Under the pieces are notes generated by a model that worked only from the letters and a program-made list of their open reading frames with translations, had not been told where the DNA came from and searched no databases. A stretch of 64,000 nucleotides of DNA, from NCBI GenBank assembly GCA_964059195.1, contig CAXKWD010000006.1, forward strand, positions 8,982,530 through 9,046,529, given 5' to 3'. Position numbers and translations under genes: made by a program. This document shows positions 13,201-24,042 of this stretch, piece by piece. The DNA is from Ectobius pallidus. Taxonomy: Eukaryota; Arthropoda; Insecta; Blattodea; Ectobiidae. Position 1 is the first letter of the stretch, and every line of letters starts with the position of its first letter.

Positions 13201-13806
13201 ATAAGTATCGCGCGCGAAGATAAATTCTAACTAGGCAACGTCGCGCCATCTCCCACCCGAACCGCTCGCCAGAGAAGCGGTGGTCTCATGTCTGCCGTGG
13301 GATTAAAACTTGTTGACAAATAAAAATCAATTTTAAAAACAACTGCTTTGGAATGTTTAAAACTATATTTGATTAGTATTAATTGAATAATGACAATCAC
13401 ATTGGTGATTTGAACTATATTTTTAGGCTTTAAACAGTGGTTTTAGCAGAGGTTCTGAAAATTGACAACAACGTAAAAAATAATCAAAATAAAATTATGA
13501 AATTCAAGGATTATGTTTACAAGAAACCTGTGCGTGCCCTATTAAAATTTGAAAACGATTGCACTAGCGGTTTGTTTACAATAAAAGTTAAACTTTACTT
13601 TTAGTCCGGACCTTTAAGAAAACCGGTACTTTTGACGGATATTTATCCCTAACATTTTTATCGCTTGACCGAAAATTTTTGTATTGATATCAGATAAAAT
13701 GGCTTTAAAATAGCTTCAGTTTAAACTTTATTTTAACTTAATCGGATGAGCCATTCAAAAGATATTAGACTTCAAACTCGAGTCTCTATGTTTTTTTCCC
13801 CGACAG
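10226..13806. mobile_element. Nested TA-flanked foldback element (3.58 kb), non-autonomous
   Basis: Begins CTGTCGGGGAAAAAAACATA at 10226 and ends with its complement at 13806. TA on each side (10224-10225, 13807-13808) matches the single TA in the uninterrupted left-arm copy. The arms pair for about 1.65 kb (roughly 10226-11875 with 12165-13806), with clear similarity even near the loop. No transposase frame is visible. A TA target and terminal inverted repeats fit Tc1/mariner-like mobilisation. The arms include a tRNA B-box-like phrase, GGGTTCGAATCC (11265 and its mirror near 12765), perhaps from a captured SINE. The loop contains a poly-C run and a segment shared with 63.4 kb. Confidence 0.82.
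11991..12120 (+). repeat. Dispersed repeat segment shared with 63.36 kb
   Basis: The stretch from AGTAAGCCCTGCTTAAT through GCATATCATAATTGCA also occurs at 63358-63480 with substitutions. It lies in the loop of the nested foldback element. Its nature is unknown. Confidence 0.65.
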
Positions 13807-14140
13807 TAAATGTATTACTGTCTGTAAATTTCATACTTTTCCTGAAGCAAAATGTGCACAACAAATTGTTTTAAGTTTAAAGTCATGGTTCGTAGACAAT
13901 ATTCATTACGTGTTTTTAAACAAACCTGAAGTTAAATAAGTTGCATATAACAATGTTACTGTTTAGAGAAGACTCTTTCATTTACAGACATGTAAGGACT
14001 TGAAAGAATGTGTGATACAATACGATAGTGCTCGCATTATTTTACGTAATGAGGAGATTACTTACCTCGTTATGAATTCCACTACTATTATAAATGACAT
14101 CACGAGTAAATTTGTACTCTTGCAAGGGGGAAGTGTTTAA

Positions 14141-14936
14141 TTATATAAACAAAGATGTTGTTCGTACAAGTTGGGAAAATCTATCATTATATGACATCGT
14201 TACCTATGAAATAAATCATCCAGTTCTACTACAGTGAAGCCCTTTGTTTATACAGATTATTTCATGGGAACGTGACAATCTTATGATACAGAATAAAGTT
14301 GTGACGTTCTGATATGAAAATTAACCTTAACCGTTTTCCTAATCCTTACACAGTCGTTTCAATTAGTTGATAGTAATACTAACAGTGTTCATCTGGAAGG
14401 AGAAAAGATGCTGTATAGAAGAAAAAAGTTATGTAAGTATAATCTTATTTATCTTTCAATTTCTATGCAGTGGGAAAACATAATCAGCTTTCGCAAATGG
14501 TATAAGTAATTCTGTAACTTTTTATTATTATTATCATTTTCAGTACTGACATTCACATAGCTTAGGGTTGTGTAGAGATAAACATATTTTGATGACCTCT
14601 GTAATATTGTTTAGGAGAAAGTTGTCTATATTTGAGATCTTGTTTACCAAATATAGTTTCATAATGCATGCTGATCTTTACCTGTAACTGTTATGTCTTT
14701 AGCCTAGGGCTTGTTGTTGTTGAAAATAAATTCAACCTTGGTGTTAATGTAGAGGAGAAAACTTTTCATTATTATTAGAAGTCTATTCTGTTTATTTAAA
14801 AAAACAATGACATACTTTTGCAAAGGTGGTATTTCCCAGTTTTAATGAAGACGGAATTACCCTTCCTCTGTTCCTATAAGGAATACCTAAACTCCTGGAT
14901 AATTATATTCCCCTTTATTACTGGACATCTAGGTCT
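14141..14936. other. Non-coding flank, nothing recognised
   Basis: AT-rich sequence right of the TTAA element. I see no reading frame of note, RNA gene or repeat. Confidence 0.5.
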
Positions 14937-15935
14937 TTAGGGATAGCATAGTATGAAAGGTGTAACTTTTTGGTTCGAAAACGATTCCCACGATACCACA
15001 AACACCTCTTGGTCCAAACGGCCTAACAACAGGCGTCGGGATGAATCGGGGATATCATAGTGTTAAAAGGCGTAACTCAATTGTTCTAATCGACTACTAT
15101 GACGCCCATAACGTCTCCTCGGTCCAAAGGGCTTAATTACAACCGTTGGGATGAATATGGATAGCTTATTGTTAAAAGGCGTAACTCATTTGTTCGAATC
15201 GACTACCATGACGTCCAAAACCTCTCTTTGGTCCAAATGGCCTAATTACACCCGTTGGGATGAATATGGATAGCTTATTGTTAAAAGGCGTAACTCATTT
15301 GTTCGAATCGACTACCATGACGTCCAAAACCTCTCTTTGGTCCAAATGGCCTAATTACACCCGTTGGGATGAATATGGATAGCTTATTGATAAAAGGCAT
15401 AACTCATTTGTTCGAATCGACTACCATGACGTCCAAAACCTCTCTTTGGTCCAAATGGCCTAATTACACCCGTTGGGATGAATATGGATAGCTTATTGTT
15501 AAAAGGCATAACTCCTTTGTTCGAATCGACTACCATGACGTCCAAAACCTCTCTTTGGTCCAAATGGCTTAATTACAGCCATCGGTATGAATCGAGGATA
15601 GTATAGTGTTAAAAGGCGTAACTCAATTGTTCGAAACGACTACCATGACGCTCATAACGTTTCGTCGGTCCAAATGGCCTAATTGAAGCCTTTGGGATGA
15701 ATCGGGGATAGCATAGTGCTAAAGGGCGTAGCTCAATTGTTCGAAACGACTACCATCACGTCCATAACCTCTCCTTGGTCCAAATGGCTTAATTACAGCC
15801 ATCGGTATGAATCGATGATAGTATAGTGTTAAAAGGCGTAACTCAATTGTTCGAATCGACTACCATGACGACCATAACGTTTCGTTGGTCCAAATGGCCA
15901 AATTACAGCCGTTGGGATGAATATGGATAGCTTAG
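14937..15935. repeat. Nine tandem copies of a 109-110 bp unit
   Basis: Units begin at ATA in phrases like GATAGCTTATTGTTAAAAGG. Starts are near 14943, 15052, 15161, 15270, 15379, 15488, 15598, 15708 and 15818, the last ending near 15927. Each contains TTGTTCGAATCGACTACCATGACG and GGTCCAAATGGC or close variants. Units between 15161 and 15598 are nearly identical, and those toward the edges are more diverged, as expected of a satellite homogenised at its centre. No coding potential. Confidence 0.92.
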
Positions 15936-15937
15936 TG

Positions 15938-16245
15938 CGAGTCGCCCTCTTATAGCATGGTACACAACTGCCTTCTAGTAGACAAATCTGAAAGTATTGA
16001 CTGTTAACTAGTGCGATCTAGTAAACATTTATGAAAGCACAAGATTATATAACATGACGGCAGTGAGAAAAAACTGAATATTATATGATACAATGTTTTT
16101 AATTTTGAATTTAGCGGTAGTCGCCATCTTATAGCATGGTATACAACTGGCATCTAGTAGATAATTATGAAAGTAATGACTGTTAACTAGCGCGATCTAG
16201 TAGACAATTATGAAAGCACAAGGTTGAATAACATGACGGCACTAA
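15938..16245. repeat. Two copies of a 172-bp unit
   Basis: 15938-16075 and 16112-16245 share AGTCGCC, CTTATAGCATGGTA, ACTGTTAACTAG and ATAACATGACGGCA. The short frame starting at 16224 is probably chance. Confidence 0.8.
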
Positions 16246-16249
16246 CAGT

Positions 16250-16856
16250 TTCAATCAGTTGTAGAGATACAGCCACTTACGATTATACACAGTATGTGAG
16301 AACGTTTGCCAAAAACGCATCTCTGTATAGCCTGAGGAACATGTCCTGTAGAGGAGTTACAATTAGCATCCAGGATGTTTGTGTGTGTGTTGCAATCATT
16401 TCCTTGTGCTAATTTGGTTATGTTCTAGAATAGTTTTAAGATCTGTGTCATCAATGCGGACTTAAACACAAGTTCAATACGGATGTTAACGGATGTGGTG
16501 AAAGTGAGATGTGATGAAAGTGAGATGACCTACATATTCATGTACTATTTATATTGTGTCCGGCTGATTGTTATTGCTAGAGGTGTTATGAAAATAAACT
16601 AGACCAGGATGTTTGCGTAGATGTTATCTATAATAGAATTCTTTCTGTATATAACTGCAAGGGAACCTTCCCATACTGGTACCATAATATTTCGTGTGAA
16701 AATAAATAATTATTTTTCTGAAAAATGTAAGTTTTATTTCAGCCTTTCATCATCAGCTCCTATCCTAAAGGCTAAAATATTCAATTAGGTCTAATGGTGT
16801 CTAGTATTATTTAATGCCATTTTATCCTGAAATCTAATTTAAAGACAATATTTTAA
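16250..16856. other. Non-coding spacer between repeat blocks
   Basis: No repeat or gene recognised. AAAATAAATAAT-like phrases after 16690 could act as polyadenylation signals, but no transcript is evident. Confidence 0.4.
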
Positions 16857-17044
16857 ATTCTGAATTTAAAAAGTAGGTGTTGTATTCGTAATGGGAGTTG
16901 TTTAACAGTTTTGGCGCTGCTTCCATAAAAAGGTGGCCTACCGTACACAAAATTCTGAATTTAAAAAGTAGTCACTGTATTCGTAAGGGGAGTTGGTTAA
17001 CAGTTTTGGCGCTGCATCCATAAAAAGAAGTTGGCCTACCGTAA
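16857..17044. repeat. Two copies of a 95-bp unit
   Basis: 16857-16944 and 16953-17044 share TTCTGAATTTAAAAAGTAG, CAGTTTTGGCGCTGC and GGCCTACCGTA. A related phrase, TTCTGAATTTATAAGTAG, recurs at 20797, just past the 183-bp array, hinting that the intervening blocks belong to one larger unit. Confidence 0.8.
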
Positions 17045-17189
17045 TGATGACGTCATATGGAGGTCCTGGGATAGCGACTACAACTGTCAAAAGGTCATAA
17101 CGTTTGCGGGATAAAAAAGTTCAAAGTGTAGGGACTTCATATGGGATAGCCAAAGGACCCAACTGCAAACGTCCCGAGAAAAAACCTCG

Positions 17190-17450
17190 CGTAAGATTGC
17201 GTCCATGGCGTCTATGGCATAAGGGCGTAACTAATTGGTAAAAGGCTTGCATAAGAGGGGAGGGCATCCAGACGTCCTTGGCATAAGGGCTTAACTAATT
17301 GGTAAAAAGCCTTGCGTAAGAGTGCATATCCAGACGTCCCTGGCATAAGGGCTTAACTAATTGGTAAAAATAAACCTAGCGTAAGAGTGCATATCCAGAC
17401 GTCCTTGGCATAAGGGCTTAACTATTTGGTAAAAATAATATTAAGACTTA
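17190..17450. repeat. Four tandem copies of a unit of about 70 bp
   Basis: Each unit carries TGGCATAAGGGCTTAACTAA followed by TTGGTAAAAA and ATCCAGACGTCC, with length variation. No coding signal. Confidence 0.8.
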
Positions 17451-17628
17451 GCACATTCTTGCATTTTTAAAATTTTGAATTTCGCGCTAGCCGCCGGCGC
17501 TAGTCGCCATCTTGATAACAATTTTGAATTTTCAAATATCCCACCATAAAATTTCGACTTAGCTCACTTTTGCATTAATTTCGACTTAGCACACTCTTGC
17601 ATTTATAAAATTTTGAATTTCGCGCTAG

Positions 17629-17752
17629 CCGCCATATTGTTTCGGAACAGGAAGATCCGCCATATTGTTCCGGAACAGGAAGATCCGCCATCTTGTTCCG
17701 GAATAGGAAGATCCGCCATTTTGTTCCGGAACAGGAAGTGCCGCCATCTTGG
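17629..17752. repeat. 28-bp tandem repeat with YY1-like and ETS-like motifs
   Basis: Four full units start at 17629, 17657, 17685 and 17713, with a partial fifth at 17741. The consensus contains CCGCCAT and TTGTTCCGGAACAGGAAG. On the minus strand each unit reads AAGATGGCGG-like, which resembles the known YY1/Pho motif, and CAGGAAG resembles an ETS core. The short frames crossing it on both strands are by-products of the repeat. Confidence 0.85.
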
Positions 17753-17763
17753 AGGGGAAGTGA

Positions 17764-17795
17764 TGACGTCATTACCCCCACCACTGATGACGTCA
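17764..17795. promoter_or_regulatory. Pair of CRE palindromes TGACGTCA
   Basis: TGACGTCA occurs at 17764-17771 and 17788-17795, with another at 17048-17055. TGACGTCA is the established CREB/ATF site. The pair sits directly beside the 28-bp array in a GC-richer patch. Whether it works as a promoter is unknown; no downstream gene is visible. Confidence 0.4.
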
Positions 17796-17865
17796 CCACC
17801 CCCCACCCCGTTTCCCCTACCGGGGCGTAAAACTGGTCTATAACTACTATTGATATCACACAGTT

Positions 17866-20580
17866 AACGCAGAAAGAGTATGGACGATATAAATAATAAT
17901 TTATTACATGGAGGAAAGATTTTTTCCCGACATGAGTTGCATGTGTAATCTATAATTCGACCTTTCTGAACACGAATATAACAATAATATTAACCAGTTC
18001 CTTTCTCACTTCGAGAAAATACCGATTTTCCATTAGTTTACGCGTAAACTCTGTGACACTAATGGAAAATCAGTATTTTCTCGAAGTGCGGAAGGTTTTG
18101 GTTATTATTATTGTTATATTAGTGTTCGGAATGGTCGAATTATAGATAACACACGTATATCAAGTTGGAAAAAAATTTATCCTACACAGAATTAATTTTT
18201 CTTTGAATAGTTCACTCTTTTTCTGCGAGAAATGTGTGACACTAATGGAAAATCGGTATTTTCTCGAAGTGTGGAAGGAACTGGTTATTATTATTGTGAT
18301 ATTCGTGTTCAAAATGGTCGAATTATAGATAACACACGTATTTCAAATTGGAAAAAAAATTTTCCTACAAAGAATTAATTTTTCTTTGAATAGTTCCCTC
18401 TTTTTCTGCGAAATATGTGTGACACTAATGGAAAATCGGTATTTTCTCGAAGTGCGGAAGGTTTTGGTTATTATTATTGTTATATTCGTTTTCAGAATGG
18501 TCGAATTATAGATAACACACGTATTTCAGGTTGGAAAAAAATTTATCCTACAAAGAATTAATTTTTCTTTGAATAGTTCCCTCTTTTTCTGCGGGAAATG
18601 TGTGACACTTATGGAAAATCGGTATTTTCTCGAAGTGCGGAAGGTTTTGGTTATTACTATTGTTATATTCGTGTTCAGAATGGTCGAATTATAGATAACA
18701 CATGTATTTCAAGTTGGAAAAAAATTTATCCTACAAAGAATTAATTTTTCTTTGAATAGTTCCCTCTTTTTCTGCGAGAAATGTGTGACACTTATGGAAA
18801 ATCGGTATTTTCTCGAAGTGCGGAAGGTTTTGGTTATTACTATTGTTATATTCGTGTTCAGAATGGTCGAATTATTGATAACACACGTATTTCAAGTTGG
18901 AAAGAAATTTATCCTACAAAGAATTAATTTTTCTTTGAATAGTGCCCTCTTTTTCTGCGAGAAATGTGTGACACTAATGGAAAATCGGTATTTTCTCGAA
19001 GTGTGGAAGGAACTGGTTATTATTATTGTGATATTCGTGTTCAAAATGGTCGAATTATAGATAACACACGTATTTCAAATTGGAAAAAAAATTTTCCTAC
19101 AAAGAATTAATTTTTCTTTGAATAGTTCCCTCTTTTTCTGCGAGAAATGTGTGACACTAATGGAAAATCGGTATTTTCTCGAAGTGCGGAAGGTTTTGGT
19201 TATTATTATTGTCATATTCGTGTTCAGAAGGGTCGAATTATTGATAACACATGTAACTCATGTCGGGAAAAAATTTTCCCTCCATGTAATGATTTTTTTT
19301 TAAATCGTCCATACCCTTTCTGCGTTAACTGTGTGACACTAATGGAAAATCGGAATTTTGTAAAAGTGTGGAGGGAACTGGTTATTATTATTGTCATATT
19401 CGTGTTCAGAAGGGTCGAATTATTGATAACACATGTAACTCATGTCGGGAAAAAATTTTCCCTCCGTGTAATGAATTCTTATTTAAATCGTCCATACTCT
19501 CTCTGCGTTAACTGTGTGACACTAATGGAAAATCGGAATTTTCTCGAAGTGCGGAAAGAACTGGTTATTATTATTGTTATATTCGTGTTCAGAAGGGTCA
19601 AGTTATTGATAACACATGTAACTCATGTCGGGAATAAAATTTCCCTCCATGTTATGAATTTTTATTTAAATCGTCCATACCCTTTCTGCGTTAACTGTGT
19701 GACACTAATGGAAAATCGGAATTTGGTCAAAGTGTGGAGGGAACTGGTTATTATTATTGTCATATTCGTGTTCAGAAGGGTCGAATTATTGATAACACAT
19801 GTAACTCATGTCGGGAAAAAATTTTCCCTCCGTGTAATGAATTCTTATTTAAATCGTTCATACTCTCTCTGCGTTAACTGTGTGACACTAATGGAAAATC
19901 GGAATTTTCTCGAAGTGCGGAAAGAACTGGTTATTATTATTGTTATATTCGTGTTCAGAAGGGTCAAATTATTGATAACACATGTAACTCATGTCGGGAA
20001 TAAAATTTCCCTCCATGTTATGAATTTTTATTTAAATCGTCCATATCCTTTCTGCGTTAACTGTGTGACACGAATGGAAATCGGAATTTTGTCAAAGTGT
20101 GGAGGGAACTGGTTATTATTATTGTCATATTCGTGTTCAGAAGGGTCGAATTATTGATAACACATGTAACTCATGTTGGAAAAAAAATTCCTCTATGTAA
20201 TGAATTTTTATTTAAATAGTTCCTAATTTTTCTGCGAAAAATGTGTGATATTAATGGAAAATCGTAATTTTCTCGAAGTGGGGAAGGAAGTGGTTATTAT
20301 TATATTTATATTCGTGTTCAGAAGGATCTAATTGTAGATAACACATGTAATTCATATCGGGAAAAAAATTTTCCTCCATGTGATGAATTTTTTTTGCATC
20401 GCTCCTAATTTTTCTGCAAAAAATTTGTGATATCAATGGAAAATAGGAATTTTCTCAAAGTGCGGAAAGAACTGTTTATTGTTATTGTTAAATTCGTTTT
20501 CAGAAGGGTCGAATTATAGGTAACATATGTAAATCAAGTCGGTACAAAATTTTTCCTCTATATAATACATTTTTCTTTGA
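17866..20580. repeat. 183-bp satellite array, about 15 units, first unit inverted
   Basis: The phrase GTGTGACACTAATGGAAAAT recurs with 183-bp spacing from 18051 to about 20063, with small length changes later (20243, 20425). The segment 17866-18038 is the same unit in reverse orientation, meeting the forward array in a palindromic junction near 18040. Units to 19150 and from 19331 form two subfamilies (TCTGCGAGAAATG versus TCTGCGTTAACTG). Because 183 is 61 codons, frames stay open across units and give frames up to 336 codons; I consider these by-products rather than a gene. Confidence 0.93.
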
Positions 20581-20584
20581 ATTG

Positions 20585-20800
20585 TTCCCCCTTTTTCTGT
20601 AAGTGGAACGGGCTCTTGCGCTAGTTTTATTACTAAACGTTTAACAGAATGTCCCTATGCCAATTTAAACTGTCACCCATGAGCAGAACGGGGGTAGGGA
20701 TTACCACTACTCACGTCACCTGTGAGTAGAACGGACTTTTGCGCTATTTTTAATATTAAACCTTTAACTGTTTAGTCGCGGTCGTTGATTCTGAATTTAT
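20585..20800. repeat. Two diverged copies of an about 130-bp unit
   Basis: AACGGGCTCTTGCGCTAG with ACTAAACGTTTAAC (near 20606-20645) is echoed by AACGGACTTTTGCGCTAT with TTAAACCTTTAAC (near 20727-20769). They lie between the 183-bp array and a LINE fragment. Confidence 0.6.
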
Positions 20801-20816
20801 AAGTAGAGGTCTATTT

Positions 20817-21209
20817 ATGTTGAGAGTATTAACTCATAACATAGATTCTAAGTCACTCTTGCTAGTGTATCATGCCCATTTACACAGCCATCTCAGTTAT
20901 GGAGTCCTATTGTGGGGAGGACATCCTTATGCCAACAAAATATTCATCTTGCAGAAAAGAGCAATAAGAATTATCTCTAGAGCATCGCCTACAACATCCT
21001 GCAAACCACTCTTTACAGAACTTAATATACTTACATTACCATCAGTGTTTGTTTTGAGCTGTCTTCTCTATATAAAAAAGAATGCACACTTGTATAATAA
21101 ATGCTCTACTGTCCATAGCTACTCTACCAGAAACAAAGAAAACTTATATATAAATAAATGTAAATTCAGCACCACCCAGAAAAGTTTTGAATTGAGACTG
21201 CCAGCATGA
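20817..21209 (+). pseudogene. C-terminal fragment of a non-LTR retrotransposon ORF2
   Basis: 130 codons. The region around HLHSHLSYGVLLWGG and LQKRAIRIISRAS is the conserved segment that follows the reverse transcriptase domain in Jockey/CR1-type LINE proteins. The catalytic RT core is absent, so this is a 5'-truncated relic. The frame stops where a SINE begins. Clade assignment is uncertain. Confidence 0.75.
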
Positions 21210-21210
21210 A

Positions 21211-21368
21211 GTCAATATGGCTTGGGGGGCATATGGCCCCGTCAATTAAGGGATTACCCCCCGTTCCAGACCTCCCTACCCCAGAAAAATCCGAGGAGGT
21301 ACCAGGAATCGAACCTGTGCCGACGGGTTGTAGTCAGAGACGCTAACCACAAGACCACGCCGGCGGTC

Positions 21369-21369
<1 letters not shown>
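21211..21369 (-). mobile_element. tRNA-derived SINE, minus strand
   Basis: Read on the minus strand, the head has an A-box-like GTGGTTAGCGTC and a B-box GGTTCGATTCC about 40 bases apart, then a body with TTTTTCTGGGGTAGGGAGGTC. The same head and body occur at 34601, so this is a dispersed pol III SINE family. It ends against (AAT)n on its head side. Confidence 0.8.
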
Positions 21370-21422
<53 letters not shown>

Positions 21423-21433
21423 TAATAATAATA
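21370..21433. repeat. (AAT)n microsatellite
   Basis: About 21 AAT units with one interruption, next to the SINE head. Confidence 0.95.
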
Positions 21434-21439
21434 TTTATT

Positions 21440-22095
21440 TCATCCATCCAATTATTAATTAATCCATATATCCATTTTTAAATAAAACCAATTAAATTAA
21501 TAAACCATCCATAGTCTATTCATTCATTCACTCATTCATCCACCCCATTCTTCCAGCCAATCATCTGGACCTTAATTAATTAATTCTTCTGTCATCCATG
21601 ATTTAATTAATTCATCCATCTATTAATTATTTCATTCACCCATCCATCCACTTATGCATCCATTAATTAATTCATTTTTCCATCAGTGAATTAATTCATC
21701 CAGTCATTAATTAATTAATTAATTAATCAATCAATCCAACCATGCATTAGTTCATTCATTTATGGATCGATGAATTAATGGAGGGATGGTTGAATGGATA
21801 GTTGGGGGAATGAATGAATGAATGAATTAATTCATGGATGGGTGGATGAATGGATAGATGAATGAATGATGGATTAATTAAAGAACGAATGGGTGGATAA
21901 TTGATGGATTGATACATGGATGGATGGAAAATTGGTTGGTTGAATGGATTGCTAGATTGATTAATGGAGCGATGAGTGCATGAATGAATGAATGATGGAT
22001 TGATTGATTATAGGATGGATTGATATATGATTGAATTGACTGATGGATGATTGGATGAATTGATGGATGAAAGGTGGATTGATTATAGATGGGTG
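21440..22095. repeat. Degenerate tetranucleotide tract with strand switch
   Basis: From 21440 to about 21755 the tract is built from ATCC, ATTA and TTCA words. From about 21765 to 22095 it is the complementary GGAT, TGAA and TGAT words. The two halves could pair as a long imperfect hairpin. The 74-codon minus-strand frame here is low complexity. Confidence 0.85.
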
Positions 22096-22099
22096 GAAA

Positions 22100-22960
22100 C
22101 ACTAACTGCTAGACCATTCTAGTTATGACGAAACAACAGGAACACATATTTGAACAAGACATGGGATAGAAAGGCACACAGTTGTGTGATCATCAGGATC
22201 CTGAGCCTCATCCCATGAAAAAAGAAATGTGTATAGATACTGAACAGGGATAGGCTACTCCAGGTTGGCATGAAATAAATTTCAAACCAGCACTATTACA
22301 TAAACCCGAATTCATTTTCTGATTCTTCAGACAAGGGGCCTAAATTCCAGCATACACTATTATTATGCCATTAAAATTACTCAAAACGTTAGTACTGACG
22401 CAGAAGAGAAAACACATTCACATTTGGTGTGTGTGTAACAAATCGTTTACCGGAAGCATTACTTTTTAATTTATTATTACGCTCGTTTGAATGTCAAGGC
22501 ATCCCCTTCTAGTGGATATAGATCAGGGGCGGATCCAGAGAGACATATTGGGGGGGGGGGGAAACAGAAGAGAGAGGGAAGTTTTTACTCATAAAAATTA
22601 ATTATTTCCAGTACACAATTGAAATCATGAAACTATATTTTCCTTATGTAACTCTTGTATATAATATACTTCTTGTATATTTTTAAGTTATTTTGAAAGT
22701 TAATATATAAGTTATATGTAAGTAAATTGTAATTTGCAATTTATGTACAATAATGCATGCCCCTTAAGGTGAGCTTTGCTCGTTGGGGTTTACTTACTTA
22801 CAATAAACTGATATACATTTGCGGCTTAAAAAAAATAAAATAAAAAAATAAAAAGCTTTCAACACAAATCTCAAGATGTATTATGCCTTGAAATAGAGCA
22901 TGCAATTATCCTTCGTTTATAAATCTGAATTGTTAAATATGTGGTAGCAAATGATCATTG
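22100..22960. other. Mixed non-coding region with a possible LINE 3' end and a hAT-like end
   Basis: At 22526 the phrase CAGGGGCGGATCCAG resembles termini seen on hAT elements and is followed by a G run. From about 22600 to 22850 an AT-rich stretch contains AATGCATGCCCCTTAAGG, then ACAATAAACTG and an A-rich tail near 22827, which looks like a retrotransposon 3' end. It could be the tail of the LINE fragment at 20817, split by the SINE and microsatellites, but this is a guess. Confidence 0.35.
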
Positions 22961-22984
22961 ATTTTATATTAAGGGGGTAAGGGT

Positions 22985-23165
22985 AGTCTAATGTATAGTC
23001 CGCACGTGAAAACAACATGTTTCTCTCCTGTATTTAAGTCAGCATCTGTTCTTTGAGATCGCTCTTTCGAGAGAATGCCTTTGTACAGGTGGTACAGGAA
23101 AACGGTTTCTCTCCAGAATGAATAATTATATGCTGTTGGAGACGGTCTCTTAATTACACGATCGT
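22985..23165 (-). pseudogene. Decayed C2H2 zinc-finger fragment
   Basis: On the minus strand a frame reads [16 protein letters not shown], then [16 protein letters not shown]. This is a finger end, the conserved linker (H-S-G-E-K-P) and most of the next finger, with the expected zinc-binding histidine replaced by glutamine. In another frame a second linker-like [12 protein letters not shown] follows. The frame change and lost histidine mean it is not functional. It may be a processed fragment or a decayed exon of a KRAB-less insect zinc-finger gene. Confidence 0.72.
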
Positions 23166-23169
23166 TAAT

Positions 23170-24042
<873 letters not shown>

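Larger units (their letters stand above)
9817..13939 (+). pseudogene. ORF B, right arm, split by a nested transposon
   Basis: Residues 1-135 match the left-arm protein (9817-10221). The frame then runs into the inserted element at 10226 and stops at 10260. The remaining codons resume on the far side at 13809 and end at the stop at 13937-13939. The codon next to the insertion differs from the left copy by one base (proline there, histidine here), so it had diverged slightly or mutated at insertion. The two parts are in the same phase if the insert and one TA are ignored. As it stands the copy is broken. Confidence 0.75.
2591..14136. mobile_element. TTAA-flanked foldback transposon with an inversely duplicated gene module
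   Basis: The ends are inverted copies beginning ACACTTCCCCCTTGCAAG (2591) and ending with its complement (14136). Both sides carry TTAA (2587-2590 and 14137-14140), read as the target duplication. The arms are about 2.75 kb each, 2591-5336 and 7811-14136, the right one enlarged by a nested 3.58-kb insertion. The loop, 5337-7810, holds further tandem repeats. Each arm carries the same two-ORF module reading outward from the loop toward the terminus and ending about 200 bp from it. TTAA target sites are typical of piggyBac and Kolobok elements, but no such transposase is visible, so the superfamily is unresolved and the element is probably non-autonomous. I found only scattered differences between the arms. 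Confidence 0.8.
7811..14136 (-). repeat. Right inverted arm of the TTAA element, interrupted
   Basis: Inverted partner of 2591-5336. Removing the nested element 10226-13806 and one TA leaves about 2743 bp, within a few bases of the left arm. The arm therefore existed intact before the nested insertion, and the insertion affected only this side. Confidence 0.82.

Noticed and set aside
14937..15935. CRISPR-like regular array
   Set aside because: Units are contiguous 109-bp tandem copies with no unique spacers, and the genome is eukaryotic.
19147..20157. 336-codon frame in the 183-bp array
   Set aside because: Its length follows from the unit being a multiple of three; no domain is visible, and the same region is open in other frames too.
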